Assembly: GCA_937973555.1 (NCBI GenBank)
Contig: CALJKL010000060.1
Coordinates: forward strand, 1 to 43,490
Direction: 5' to 3'
DNA length: 43,490 nucleotides
Source: an uncultured Flavobacteriales bacterium
GTDB taxonomy: Bacteria > Bacteroidota > Bacteroidia > Flavobacteriales > Weeksellaceae
Shown piece by piece: positions 1-8,519 of the stretch. Every line of letters starts with the position of its first letter. The first letter of the stretch is position 1. The notes under the pieces were generated by a model. The model had not been told where the DNA came from and searched no databases. It saw only the letters and a list, made by a program, of their open reading frames with translations. The translations under genes were made by a program, and so were the position numbers.

Positions 1-77
1 GGCTTTACAGCTTCACAACTCGTAAATAGCAAATACACCAAAAGGAAACTTGCTAAATACAAAAAGACTTTTTTCAT
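1..77 (-). CDS. Partial small lipoprotein, probably DUF4266 family (3' end outside window)
   Basis: An ATG at 75-77 on the minus strand opens a frame that stays open to the window edge (25 codons and part of the next). The visible product is a lipoprotein signal peptide: MKK, a hydrophobic stretch of about 14 residues, then the lipobox LFTSC with Cys at residue 21, followed by EAVKP. A Cys followed by xxVKP, directly after an apbE gene, is what I know of the short DUF4266 lipoproteins of Bacteroidota, which often sit between ApbE and a DUF3570 outer-membrane protein. The start is 9 bases after the apbE stop, so it should be the third gene of that operon. The lipoprotein call is seen directly; the DUF4266 assignment is inference from a short fragment and context. 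Confidence 0.6.
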   Translation of the reverse strand, partial: MKKVFLYLASFLLVYLLFTSCEAVK

Positions 78-85
78 TTTAATAT

Positions 86-1009
86 TTAATTATGTAAGTT
101 GATATTTTTTGAAGTATAAATTTTATTTTCATCATCTATAATAATGCATTCAATACCTTTGATCTGGTTAATCATTGCCAAACCCGCCTCAATACCCATA
201 ATAGTAACAGGAGTGGCAAAAGCATCAGAAATTTCAGCATTGGGAGAAATAATCGTAACACTCTTAATTCCAGATATAGGGTAGCCTGTTTTAGGATCTA
301 TAGTATGGGAATATTTTTTTCCATCAATAATGACGAATTTTTCATAATTACCAGAGGTAGCCACTGCCATATCCGTAATATCCATTGTAGAAAAAGGCTG
401 ATGAGCAATATCCGGATGGGCAATTCCTATGGTCCATTTTTCAGCTTCTTTAGGATTACCAAATGCGGTAAGATCTCCTGAAGCATTTACAATGCCCGCA
501 CTTACACCATTTTCTATTAGGATCTTTTTGGCACATTCTGCAGCATATCCCTTTCCTATTCCTCCAAAACCTATTCGCATTCCCTCCTCTTTCAAAAAAA
601 CCGAAAAATCTTTTTCATTAAGAACAATATTTCTATAGTTGATTAGCTTTACCAATTCTTTAGCATCCTGCCTATCGGGAAGCGAAGTCATTTTGGTGTC
701 AAAATTCCAGAAACGTTTATCTATAGAACCATAAGTAATATCAAAAGCACCTTGGGTAATTTCTGAAATCTTTATACTTCTCTGTATAAGCCTGAATGTT
801 TCCTCGCTTATGACAACAGGTTTTTTGCCGGCATTAGTATTGATTTTATTAGTTTCAGAAAGTTCTTTAAAGGTAGAAAGCTTGTCTTCAATTCTTGTGA
901 TTTCATTAACGGCCAAATTCAGAAAAAAATCTGCATCAGATTCCCTCTCCGCTTCAACAGTTATTTCGAAGCGGTTTCCCATTAGTTTGTCAATCCTCTT
1001 TTTCAGCAT
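86..1009 (-). CDS. apbE: FAD:protein FMN transferase (ApbE family)
   Basis: ApbE enzymes use FAD to attach FMN covalently to a Thr or Ser of target flavoproteins, usually ones that carry electrons outside the cytoplasm. The 307-residue protein has the family landmarks: GFGGIGKGYAAE (about 147-158), SGNYEKF (219-225), HTIDPKTGYP (235-244) and the metal-site motif DAFAT (262-266). It begins MLKKRIDKLMGNRFEI, so it enters the catalytic fold at once, with no signal peptide or lipobox; most ApbE proteins are exported. The codon two positions upstream of its ATG is the TAA of the thioredoxin gene, in the same frame, so no longer start is possible. It lies between a secreted thioredoxin and a small lipoprotein, probably in one operon. 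The family is certain; the target protein is not in this window. Confidence 0.93.
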   Translation of the reverse strand: MLKKRIDKLMGNRFEITVEAERESDADFFLNLAVNEITRIEDKLSTFKELSETNKINTNAGKKPVVISEETFRLIQRSIKISEITQGAFDITYGSIDKRFWNFDTKMTSLPDRQDAKELVKLINYRNIVLNEKDFSVFLKEEGMRIGFGGIGKGYAAECAKKILIENGVSAGIVNASGDLTAFGNPKEAEKWTIGIAHPDIAHQPFSTMDITDMAVATSGNYEKFVIIDGKKYSHTIDPKTGYPISGIKSVTIISPNAEISDAFATPVTIMGIEAGLAMINQIKGIECIIIDDENKIYTSKNINLHN

Positions 1010-1012
1010 GAA

Positions 1013-1456
1013 TTATTTGCCTAAAAAAGGTCTGATTTCATTGATTAAAGTATTTGGAGTCCAATTATTAAAGCCTTCCCAATGGGCTAATATTTTACCA
1101 TCTGAATTTATGAGAATCAATTTTGGGAAAACTCCTTCTTTATTGAATTTTTCAGCCAAAGCCTCATTAAGTTGTTGTTCTTCTTTAGAAAGCTTGTTTT
1201 TCTTAAGTCTTGGAAAATCAGCATTCATCAACACTAGATTTTTTTCTGAAAAAAAATGAAATTCATCAGAATCTATAATTTGTTTTTGAAGTTTGATGCA
1301 GGGTACACACCAGTCTGAACCTGAAAATTTTAAAAGAATTAATTTTTTTTCTGTTTTTGCAATTTCTTTAGCCTTAGAAAAATCATTAATAGGATTATTA
1401 CCGGCAAAAAGAATTATAAATGAAAAAAAACAAAGCACAATGAATAGTTTTTTCAT
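1013..1456 (-). CDS. Secreted thioredoxin-family protein
   Basis: The 147-residue protein has an N-terminal signal peptide (MKKLFIVLCF and further hydrophobic residues to about 19) and one thioredoxin domain. The redox motif is WCVPC at 49-53, and the cis-proline loop is VFP at about 109-111. It should work in the periplasm as a thiol-disulfide reductase or folding factor. Thioredoxin-like proteins of this type are common first genes of ApbE operons in Bacteroidota, so it may keep a partner flavoprotein or cytochrome reduced; that role is inference. Its TAA is followed by TTC and then the apbE ATG in the same reading frame. The 136 bases upstream are AT-rich, with no promoter box I can defend. 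Confidence 0.88.
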   Translation of the reverse strand: MKKLFIVLCFFSFIILFAGNNPINDFSKAKEIAKTEKKLILLKFSGSDWCVPCIKLQKQIIDSDEFHFFSEKNLVLMNADFPRLKKNKLSKEEQQLNEALAEKFNKEGVFPKLILINSDGKILAHWEGFNNWTPNTLINEIRPFLGK

Positions 1457-1592
1457 AATTAATTATTTATTTAATTATTTCTGAACTATAAAAATGCTGA
1501 TTTATTATTTTATTTGGATGTTTTTTATCAAATTTTAACATTTATTAAATAAATTTTAAGAATAACAAAGGAGATATAAATGTTTTTTCTTA

Positions 1593-2357
1593 TTAAAAAT
1601 TTTTAAAAGTCTTTTCCGCCTCTCTGTAACCCAGCTGAAAAATCTCTTCCATCCTTTCTTTCTTACTTTCAAACATGCCATAATTAGAAAGCTCTTCTGG
1701 GGAAATAAACCAATCACAATGTTTAAATTTATAATTTTCAATATTGTGGCTTAACAATTCAAAAGCTCTAGTAGCAACAGCCTTTATGCTATTGAGTTGA
1801 TGATTATGTACATTCTGCAATGGAGATACATATACCCCAATCAGCTTCTCGCATTTGTCTATCAAAAGATTTGAAGGAAAATTATTAAGAATCCCTCCAT
1901 CACTCAGCAGCATATCTCCTTTTTGGTAAGGGCTCGTTAACCCTGGTACAGCACAAGATGCAATGATGGCATCCAAAAGACAATCATCTCCATTAAAGAC
2001 AAAAGTTTCTCCACAAACCAAATCTGTAGCCGTAATAAGAAGTTCTGTCTTAAGGTCTTTTATTTTTACATCTCCTATAATGGGTTCTAGATAAAGCCTA
2101 AAAACATCTGAATTGATAAATCCAGGTTTTGAAAAAGTGAAATGTTTCCAGTTAAAAAAATATACAGATTTGAAAAAATCTAATATTTCTTCAGGAGATT
2201 TTCCAAAAGCATACAATCCGCCTACTATTGCCCCAGCACTAGAACCTGCAATAATATCCGGGGAAATATTTTTTTCTTCCAAAAACTTCAAAACGCCAGC
2301 TTCTGCAATGCCTTTGGTTCCGCCACCGGACAGTATCAATCCTATCTTCTTTTTCAT
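1593..2357 (-). CDS. Patatin-like phospholipase family protein
   Basis: Patatin-family lipid acyl hydrolases use a Ser-Asp dyad. All three sequence hallmarks are present in this 254-residue protein: the oxyanion loop GGGTKG at 11-16, the nucleophile elbow GSSAG at 38-42 (Ser40), and the DGG catalytic Asp at 153-155. The protein is a single compact domain with no signal peptide or membrane segment, so it is probably cytoplasmic or peripheral (RssA-like). It is a monocistronic gene: the lpdA terminator at 2389-2411 lies just upstream. Substrate and role are unknown. Patatin effectors also occur in CBASS defence, but there is no nucleotidyltransferase nearby. Confidence 0.9.
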   Translation of the reverse strand: MKKKIGLILSGGGTKGIAEAGVLKFLEEKNISPDIIAGSSAGAIVGGLYAFGKSPEEILDFFKSVYFFNWKHFTFSKPGFINSDVFRLYLEPIIGDVKIKDLKTELLITATDLVCGETFVFNGDDCLLDAIIASCAVPGLTSPYQKGDMLLSDGGILNNFPSNLLIDKCEKLIGVYVSPLQNVHNHQLNSIKAVATRAFELLSHNIENYKFKHCDWFISPEELSNYGMFESKKERMEEIFQLGYREAEKTFKNF

Positions 2358-2388
2358 AATTATTGTGATATACTTGTAAAAATAAAAA

Positions 2389-2411
2389 AACCACAGAAAA
2401 AATCTGTGGTT
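2389..2411 (-). terminator. Intrinsic terminator after lpdA
   Basis: On the minus strand, AACCACAGA and TCTGTGGTT form a 9-bp stem around a 5-base loop. A run of seven T follows it (the A run at 2384-2390 on the plus strand). It lies 27 bases past the lpdA stop and upstream of the patatin gene, so the two are separate transcripts. Confidence 0.8.
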
Positions 2412-2438
2412 AATTTGTATTTAAGGCATAGTATTATT

Positions 2439-3824
2439 TTAGATGTGAATTACCTCTCCATAAGCTGCTGCTACTGCTTCCATTACAGCTTCAGATAATG
2501 TTGGGTGCGGATGGATGGCTTTAAGGATTTCATGGCCGGTAGTCTCCAATTTTCTCGCAGCTACGGCTTCCGCTACCATTTCGGTAACACCTACTCCAAT
2601 CATGTGGCAACCTAGCCATTCGCCATATTTAGCATCGAAAATTACTTTTACAAAACCGTCAGTATCTCCATTGGCAGTTGCTTTTCCAGAAGCTGAGAAT
2701 GGGAACTTACCTACTTTTATTTCGTAACCTTTTTCTTTGGCCTGCTTTTCTGTTAAACCAACAGAAGCAATTTCAGGAAGACAATAGGTACATCCAGGGA
2801 TATTACCATAGTCAATAGGTTCTACATGCATTCCTTTAATTTTTTCTACACAAGTAATTCCTTCAGCAGAAGCTACGTGAGCCAACGCCTGGGTAGGAAT
2901 AATGTCTCCAATGGCATAATAACCTGGTACAGATGTCTGATACCATTCGTTTACCAAAACTCTTCCTCTGTCTGTTTGGATTCCTACTTCCTCTAGACCA
3001 ATATTTTCTATATTGGCAGCGATACCTACCGCAGAAAGGACGATGTCTGCTTCTAAAGTTACATTACCGCTTGCTGTTTTCACATTCGCTTTTACACCTT
3101 CGCCAGAAGTATCCAGAGATTCCACAGAAGCGTTGGTCATTACTTCAATACCTGCCTTTTTCAAAGATTTTTCTAAATGTTTAGAAACTTCTTCATCTTC
3201 TACAGGAACAATATTTGGCATAAATTCAACCACTGTTACTTTAGTACCCATTGTAGCATAGAAATATGCAAATTCTACCCCAATAGCACCTGAGCCCACC
3301 ACAATCATAGATTTAGGCTGAGTAGGCAACGTAAGTGCCTGTCTGTAGCCAATTACCTTTACTCCATCTTGTGGAAGATTTGGCAATTCTCTAGAACGTG
3401 CGCCTGTTGCAATGATGATATGATTAGCAGAATATTCGGTAGTTTTTCCTTCATTTTCTACAGAAATCTTTTTGCCTTTTTGTACTTTGGCAGTTCCGTA
3501 GATGACATCAATCTTGTTTTTCTTCATCAAAAATTCAATTCCCTTACTCATTTTATTGGCAACGCCTCTGCTTCTAGCCACTACATTTGGGAATTCAAAA
3601 CTTGCCTCAACTTTATTTAAACCAAAATCTTCTGCATGATTGATGTATTTAAAAACCTGAGCAGACTTCAACAATGCTTTGGTAGGGATACATCCCCAGT
3701 TAAGACAAATACCTCCTAAGTTTTCTTTTTCAACAATAGCCGTTTTGAAACCTAATTGTGATGCTCTAATGGCAGTAACATAACCACCAGGGCCACTCCC
3801 AATAACAATAATATCGTAATTCAT
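2439..3824 (-). CDS. lpdA: Dihydrolipoyl dehydrogenase (E3)
   Basis: E3 reoxidises the lipoyl arm of 2-oxoacid dehydrogenase complexes and the glycine cleavage system, passing electrons through FAD to NAD+. The 461-residue length is normal. The FAD dinucleotide fold GSGPGG is at 9-14, the redox disulfide CLNWGC at 40-45, a second Rossmann motif VVGSGAIGVEFA at about 175-186, and the C-terminal active-site pair is His440 and Glu445 in HPHPTLSE. It lies downstream of the fused E1 gene, but a strong terminator at 3924-3956 separates them, so it is probably transcribed on its own and shared between complexes. No E2 or lipoyl-protein gene is present in the window. Confidence 0.96.
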   Translation of the reverse strand: MNYDIIVIGSGPGGYVTAIRASQLGFKTAIVEKENLGGICLNWGCIPTKALLKSAQVFKYINHAEDFGLNKVEASFEFPNVVARSRGVANKMSKGIEFLMKKNKIDVIYGTAKVQKGKKISVENEGKTTEYSANHIIIATGARSRELPNLPQDGVKVIGYRQALTLPTQPKSMIVVGSGAIGVEFAYFYATMGTKVTVVEFMPNIVPVEDEEVSKHLEKSLKKAGIEVMTNASVESLDTSGEGVKANVKTASGNVTLEADIVLSAVGIAANIENIGLEEVGIQTDRGRVLVNEWYQTSVPGYYAIGDIIPTQALAHVASAEGITCVEKIKGMHVEPIDYGNIPGCTYCLPEIASVGLTEKQAKEKGYEIKVGKFPFSASGKATANGDTDGFVKVIFDAKYGEWLGCHMIGVGVTEMVAEAVAARKLETTGHEILKAIHPHPTLSEAVMEAVAAAYGEVIHI

Positions 3825-3841
3825 TTGAAATTAAATTTCTG

Positions 3842-3849
3842 CAAATTTA
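3842..3849 (-). promoter_or_regulatory. Candidate -7 box for lpdA
   Basis: TAAATTTG on the minus strand matches TAnnTTTG exactly and lies 18 bases before the lpdA ATG. I see no good -33 TTTG at the usual distance. Support is the -7 match and position only. Confidence 0.35.
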
Positions 3850-3923
3850 CGCATTTTTTCAGAATATATCGAAAACTTAGGCTTTCATAATATTCAAAAT
3901 ATTTCATGAATATTATCCATGAA

Positions 3924-3956
3924 AAAACCTTACCAGAATAAGAATGGTAAGGTTTT
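3924..3956. terminator. Bidirectional-type terminator after the fused E1 gene
   Basis: AAAACCTTACCA (3924-3935) pairs with TGGTAAGGTTTT (3945-3956), a perfect 12-bp stem with a 9-base loop. T runs follow on both strands. It lies 22 bases past the stop of the minus-strand E1 gene and upstream of lpdA, so it should end the E1 transcript. Confidence 0.85.
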
Positions 3957-3977
3957 ATTTATTACAATTTTAATTGA

Positions 3978-6407
3978 TTAAAACTTTGGATATTTTGCAG
4001 GGTTTATTTCATAAAACATGGCATAAACTTTCTCTACAATATCGTCTACTGAAGGCTTAGAAAAATAATCTCCATCACTGGCATAAGCCGGTCTGTGATT
4101 ATTGGCAGCAATGGATAAAGGAGCTGAATCTAAATATTTGAAACCGCCTTGTTTTTCGAGAATCTGCTGAAGCATAAATGCTGTAGCTCCACCTTCTACA
4201 TCTTCATCTATTACACAGAGTCTATTAGTCTTTTTAACACTTTCCAGAATTTCTTGCTCAATGTCAAAAGGAATTAAAGACTGTATATCAATCACCTCTG
4301 CTGAAATGCCTAATTTTTCTAATTCTTCTGCAGCCTCTGTAACAATTCTCCACGTAGATCCGTAGGTTACCACGGTAATATCTGCTCCTTCCTTGGTGAC
4401 TTCAATCTTACCTACAGGAACCGTAAATTCTCCAAGATTATCGGGCTGTTTTTCCTTGAGTCTATATCCATTTAGGGTTTCTATAATGATTGCCGGTTCA
4501 TCACTCTGGAACATGGTATTGTAAAACCCTGCTGCTTTGGTTAAGTTTCTTGGCACCAAAACATTGATCCCTTTAACGAGGTTGATGATACCTGCCATAG
4601 GTGAACCAGAATGCCAAATGCCTTCTAATCTATGCCCACGTGTCCTTACAATTACCGGTGCCTTTTGTCCACCTTTGGTTCTGTATTGAAGGGTTGCCAA
4701 ATCATCACTCAAACCTTGTAAACAATACAAAATATAATCTAAATATTGGATTTCAGCAATCGGACGAAGACCACGCATAGCTAACCCTATTCCCTGTCCA
4801 AGAATAGTTGCTTCGCGAATCCCTGTATCAGAAATTCTTACTTTTCCGTATTTTTCTTGAAGACCTTCCAGACCTTGGTTTACATCTCCTATATTCCCTG
4901 TGTCTTCACCAAAAACCAATGCTTCAGGATATTTTTCAAAAATTTTATCAAAGTTATTTCTTACCACTACTCTGCCATCTACTACTTCTGACTGGTCTGA
5001 ATAGACAGGTTTTACTTCTTTTACATGGGTAGCTTTCCAGATAGATTCTGAATATAGATGAGAAGAATAATTGTCTTTTTCTTTGGCCAAAATTTCTTCA
5101 TAGATTTCCTGAAGTTGAGCTCTTGTTTCAGAATTGTTATATCTGGTCCACATCAATGTTTTTCTTACCAAATGAAAAACATCTTTTTTGCCGAGAGAAA
5201 TTAGATTTTTGAACTTTTCTATTTCCTTTTTTATTTCGTCGTTATCATTTTGAAGGATTTCTACCAATGGTAAAGTCTTTCTTCTAAGCTCATCTATAGA
5301 GTTTCTATAATCTTCCCAAGCTCTTTTTTGTCCTTCCTTTACTGACTTTTTGGCATCTCTTTCTATCAGTTCTAATTCTTCAAGAGTGGCCAGAGAATGT
5401 TCTTCACCATTTATTTCTATAGAATAATTGGCAATCCATTCTTTAAATTTATTTAGTCCATCAAAATCAGACTCCCATTGCAGCCTTTCTTCAGATTTAT
5501 ATCTTTCATGAGAACCAGATGTAGAATGCCCTTGTGGCTGTGTAACCTCTTGAACGTGTATCACTACAGGAATTCCTTCTACTCTGGCAAATTGTTCTGC
5601 TCTGGCATAAGCATCCATCAATGCAGGATAATCCCACGCTTTTACTGTAATGATTTCGCACCCTTCTTTTTTTCCATCCTTTCTTTGGAATCCGGAAAGC
5701 ATTTCAGAGATATTTTCTTTGGCTCTTTGGTCGTTTGTAGGAACAGAAATTCCAAAACCATCATCCCAAATAGAAAGAATCATAGGAACTTGCAAAGCAC
5801 AAGCCGCATTTAGCGTTTCCCAAAAATGGCCTTCTGCAGTGGAAGCATCTCCAATGGTACCAAAGGCTACCTCATTACCATTATTACTGAATTTTTCTGA
5901 ACCCTCAAATTTAACGGATTTATATACCTTAGATGCCTGAGCCAAACCTAGCAATCTTGGCATTTGCCCTGCTGTAGGTGATATATCAGACGATATGTTC
6001 TTGATTTTGGTAAGATTCTTCCAAGTGCCATCTTCATTTAAACTTCTGGTGGCAAAGTGCCCATTCATCTGTCTTCCTGCTGATGCTGGATCTCTTTCTA
6101 CTGAAGTATCAGCATATAATTGCGCAAAAAAACTTTCAATGGTTAAAGCACCCACAGCCATAGCAAACGTTTGGTCTCTATAATAGCCGCTTCTGAAGTC
6201 TCCATTTCTGAATACTTTAGCCATAGCCAACTGAGGAAGCTCTTTACCGTCTCCTACAATTCCGAATTTTGCTTTACCGGTTAAAACTTCTCTACGTGCC
6301 AAAACAGACATTTCTCGAGAGATTCTCCCTAATCTGTAATCTTCCAGAATTTGCTTTTTAAATTCCAAAAAGGAAACTTGTTGTGTTTCTATGTATGTAG
6401 TTTGCAT
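3978..6407 (-). CDS. 2-oxoacid dehydrogenase E1, fused alpha and beta subunits (probably branched-chain type)
   Basis: This 809-residue protein joins the thiamin-diphosphate E1 alpha chain (about 20-390) to the transketolase-like beta chain (about 465-805). The alpha half has the ThDP motif beginning GDAST at 186-190 and closing near DDGFG at 215-219. The beta half has FGEDTGNIGDVNQG and the C-terminal transketolase domain (CVIDEDVEGG). The family decarboxylates branched-chain 2-oxoacids (from Val, Leu, Ile) or pyruvate for an E2 core. The fused form is normal in Flavobacteriia and is generally annotated as 2-oxoisovalerate dehydrogenase. In these bacteria the reaction supplies the iso-branched acyl-CoA primers of their fatty acids. 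The substrate cannot be settled from sequence alone. A near-consensus promoter lies upstream at 6427-6456. Confidence 0.9.
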   Translation of the reverse strand: MQTTYIETQQVSFLEFKKQILEDYRLGRISREMSVLARREVLTGKAKFGIVGDGKELPQLAMAKVFRNGDFRSGYYRDQTFAMAVGALTIESFFAQLYADTSVERDPASAGRQMNGHFATRSLNEDGTWKNLTKIKNISSDISPTAGQMPRLLGLAQASKVYKSVKFEGSEKFSNNGNEVAFGTIGDASTAEGHFWETLNAACALQVPMILSIWDDGFGISVPTNDQRAKENISEMLSGFQRKDGKKEGCEIITVKAWDYPALMDAYARAEQFARVEGIPVVIHVQEVTQPQGHSTSGSHERYKSEERLQWESDFDGLNKFKEWIANYSIEINGEEHSLATLEELELIERDAKKSVKEGQKRAWEDYRNSIDELRRKTLPLVEILQNDNDEIKKEIEKFKNLISLGKKDVFHLVRKTLMWTRYNNSETRAQLQEIYEEILAKEKDNYSSHLYSESIWKATHVKEVKPVYSDQSEVVDGRVVVRNNFDKIFEKYPEALVFGEDTGNIGDVNQGLEGLQEKYGKVRISDTGIREATILGQGIGLAMRGLRPIAEIQYLDYILYCLQGLSDDLATLQYRTKGGQKAPVIVRTRGHRLEGIWHSGSPMAGIINLVKGINVLVPRNLTKAAGFYNTMFQSDEPAIIIETLNGYRLKEKQPDNLGEFTVPVGKIEVTKEGADITVVTYGSTWRIVTEAAEELEKLGISAEVIDIQSLIPFDIEQEILESVKKTNRLCVIDEDVEGGATAFMLQQILEKQGGFKYLDSAPLSIAANNHRPAYASDGDYFSKPSVDDIVEKVYAMFYEINPAKYPKF

Positions 6408-6426
6408 TTAGAAGATATGTTTTTTA

Positions 6427-6456
6427 CAAATATATTGATTTTTGATAAATCTCAAA
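6427..6456 (-). promoter_or_regulatory. Promoter of the fused E1 gene
   Basis: On the minus strand TTTG (6453-6456), an 18-base spacer and TATATTTG (6427-6434) match the Bacteroidota consensus TTTG-N19-TAnnTTTG almost exactly. The -7 box ends 19 bases before the ATG, giving a short leader. Confidence 0.6.
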
Positions 6457-6533
6457 CTTGGATGAAATTTCGGGTTTGGAGGATTTAGAATTTATAAAAT
6501 CAGGAATAATACAATGAGTAAAGATATTAGATT

Positions 6534-7511
6534 TTAAAACTTTCTCTCAATCACATAATCCAACATTAGATTCAGAGAATGCTTGGCTTCAGAATCAGGA
6601 AATTCTGAAAGTATGGCTTTTGCTTTTTGTTGATAGTCTTTCATTACGCTAATGGCATAATCTAATCCACCAGATTTTTTAACAAATTCTATCAGTTCTT
6701 TTACGCGTTTTTGATCGTTATTGTAACGCTTTATAGTTTTAAAATAATATTTTCTGTCATCATCCTTAGCAGTTTTAAGAGTATGAATTAAAGGCAAAGT
6801 CATCTTTTGTTCTTTAATGTCAATTCCCACAGGTTTTCCGATGATGTTCTTAGAAAGATAATCGAATAAATCATCCTTTATCTGAAAAGCAATACCTGTA
6901 TAGGTGCCAAAATCCTGCATTTTTTGCGCCAACGCTGCATCAGCTCCATTAGAAAGCACCCCTATTTCACAACAGGCTGCAATAAGTGTAGCAGTTTTTT
7001 GACGGATAATTTCATAATATACTTCTTCGGTAATGTCTAATTTTCTGGCTTTTTCCAATTGAAGAAGCTCTCCTTCAGAAATTTGTTTGATGGTTTTGGA
7101 AATCACCGAAAGTAAATCTAGATCATTATGATCCGTAGCCAATAAAACTGACTTAGAAAACATAAAATCTCCTACCAATACGGCTATTTTATTTTTCCAA
7201 AGGGCATTGATAGAAAAAAAATTTCTTCGTTTGAAGCTTTCATCCACCACATCGTCATGTACCAAACTAGCGGTATGAATCAGCTCTATCATAGAGGCTC
7301 CTCTGTAGGTTTTATCATTAACTTCACCAATCAACTTTGCACAAAGAAATACAAACATTGGACGCATCTGCTTACCTTTGGTGGTTACAATAAATCTGGT
7401 AACCTTATCCAGCAAAGCCACTCTACTCTGCATAGATTCATAAAACTTTTGTTCAAAAAGTTTCATTTCCTCAGCAATAGGTTTTTTGATTTCTTCTACA
7501 ATGTTTGACAC
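6534..7511 (-). CDS. Polyprenyl diphosphate synthase (probably makes the menaquinone side chain)
   Basis: Long-chain trans-prenyl diphosphate synthases condense isopentenyl diphosphate onto an allylic primer. The 325-residue protein has GKQMRP (46-51), the first aspartate-rich motif DDVVD (86-90) and the second, DDLFD (213-217). Residues just before the first motif are small (HTASLVH), as in enzymes that make long chains. The product is probably the side chain for MenA, encoded at 34798-35727. The start codon is GTG (7509-7511); no in-frame ATG near it would keep the normal N-terminus. A TATATTTG -7 box lies about 56 bases upstream. No hairpin is clear past its stop. Confidence 0.92.
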   Translation of the reverse strand: MSNIVEEIKKPIAEEMKLFEQKFYESMQSRVALLDKVTRFIVTTKGKQMRPMFVFLCAKLIGEVNDKTYRGASMIELIHTASLVHDDVVDESFKRRNFFSINALWKNKIAVLVGDFMFSKSVLLATDHNDLDLLSVISKTIKQISEGELLQLEKARKLDITEEVYYEIIRQKTATLIAACCEIGVLSNGADAALAQKMQDFGTYTGIAFQIKDDLFDYLSKNIIGKPVGIDIKEQKMTLPLIHTLKTAKDDDRKYYFKTIKRYNNDQKRVKELIEFVKKSGGLDYAISVMKDYQQKAKAILSEFPDSEAKHSLNLMLDYVIERKF

Positions 7512-7566
7512 GCCTTGACTATAAATATTGAATAATATGCTATGAATACCTTTCAGTAAATGAATA

Positions 7567-7574
7567 CAAATATA
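7567..7574 (-). promoter_or_regulatory. Candidate -7 box for the polyprenyl synthase gene
   Basis: TATATTTG on the minus strand, 55 bases before the GTG start, fits TAnnTTTG. A -33 TTTG is not evident. Confidence 0.35.
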
Positions 7575-7643
7575 ATTGTTTTTTATTGAATCTAAAAGGT
7601 CTTTCCTGAGGATTAATTATGATTTATATTATTATAATAAGAG

Positions 7644-8504
7644 TTATTTTAAACTTTCAAAAGGAATAAAATATAAACTCTGTTTAGAATGGAAAATGAA
7701 TTTAGAAAAATTTTCGTTAGAAATATAAATCCCTTTTTCATTTACGGCTATTCCTTCTACTTGTCCTATCGTAAGTGCAGAACCCAAGTTATATTTGATT
7801 GCATTTTTAACAAAAAACATTTCGTTTTCACCTTCCTCAAAAATCATCATGTATACATTAGCTTCTCTGGTATACCCTACCACATAAAGCTTTTTCTGAT
7901 AATATGCTGCATCTGTCACCACAAATTCCGTATTGAAAGATTCTGTATTTTCAATGGTTTGCTTTTCTGAATTTGCAACATTTAAAATATAATGAGAAAC
8001 GGTTTTGGAAGCCCATTTTTTGGTAAAAACATGAATTTTTCCATCAAGAAAAACCATCGCTTCTGCATCAAAATCATGATTGAGATAAGAAGGCGAAAAA
8101 TCGGTTTGGTCTTTATATTCGAAGTTTATTTTTTTGAATTCAGTATTTTGAAGATTTACCTGATAAACAGCCAGATCTTTTCTCTTTCCGGCATTGTTTC
8201 CAAAATCGCCTATGTAAAGGTTTTCTCCGTCATTGGTAATGGCTTCCCAATCTATATCCGGAAAAGTAGTTTTATATTTCTTTAAAATCTTTCCATTTTC
8301 AGGAGAAATCTCATAAAATTCATTGAGATTGCCTCCATCATTGAAGGTATAGAGTTTGTCTTTCAAAAAAGTAAGACCCGAAGTTTCTAACAAAGAATCT
8401 GAAAGGGTTGCCAATCTGTATTTATGCAAAGGCAGATTTTCAATCTTTTGAGAAAAAGATAAAAGATAAAAGAATAAAGAAAAAAGAATGAAAATCCTTT
8501 TCAT
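7644..8504 (-). CDS. Secreted hypothetical protein, possibly a beta-propeller
   Basis: The protein has 286 residues. It begins with a Sec signal peptide (MKRIFILFSLFFYLLSFSQ, cleavage about residue 19), so it is exported. The rest is a series of short beta-rich segments with recurring aromatic and Gly/Asp turns, for example LYTFNDGGN, LYIGDFGNN, LYVVGYT and IYISNENFS, spaced about 40-60 residues apart. This looks like a WD/SdiA-regulated-type propeller, but I do not recognise a named family, and there is no T9SS sorting domain at the C-terminus. It starts 15 bases after the rlmN stop and is probably cotranscribed with it. Function unknown. Confidence 0.8.
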   Translation of the reverse strand: MKRIFILFSLFFYLLSFSQKIENLPLHKYRLATLSDSLLETSGLTFLKDKLYTFNDGGNLNEFYEISPENGKILKKYKTTFPDIDWEAITNDGENLYIGDFGNNAGKRKDLAVYQVNLQNTEFKKINFEYKDQTDFSPSYLNHDFDAEAMVFLDGKIHVFTKKWASKTVSHYILNVANSEKQTIENTESFNTEFVVTDAAYYQKKLYVVGYTREANVYMMIFEEGENEMFFVKNAIKYNLGSALTIGQVEGIAVNEKGIYISNENFSKFIFHSKQSLYFIPFESLK

Positions 8505-8519
8505 GAAATTAAATTCTAA

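Noticed and set aside
1556..1741. 61-codon frame overlapping the patatin 3' end
   Set aside because: It mostly lies inside patatin in another frame, with no recognisable product.
1593..2357. Patatin-like protein as a CBASS (CapV) defence effector
   Set aside because: No CD-NTase, Cap2/Cap3 or other defence gene is near; the neighbours are housekeeping genes.
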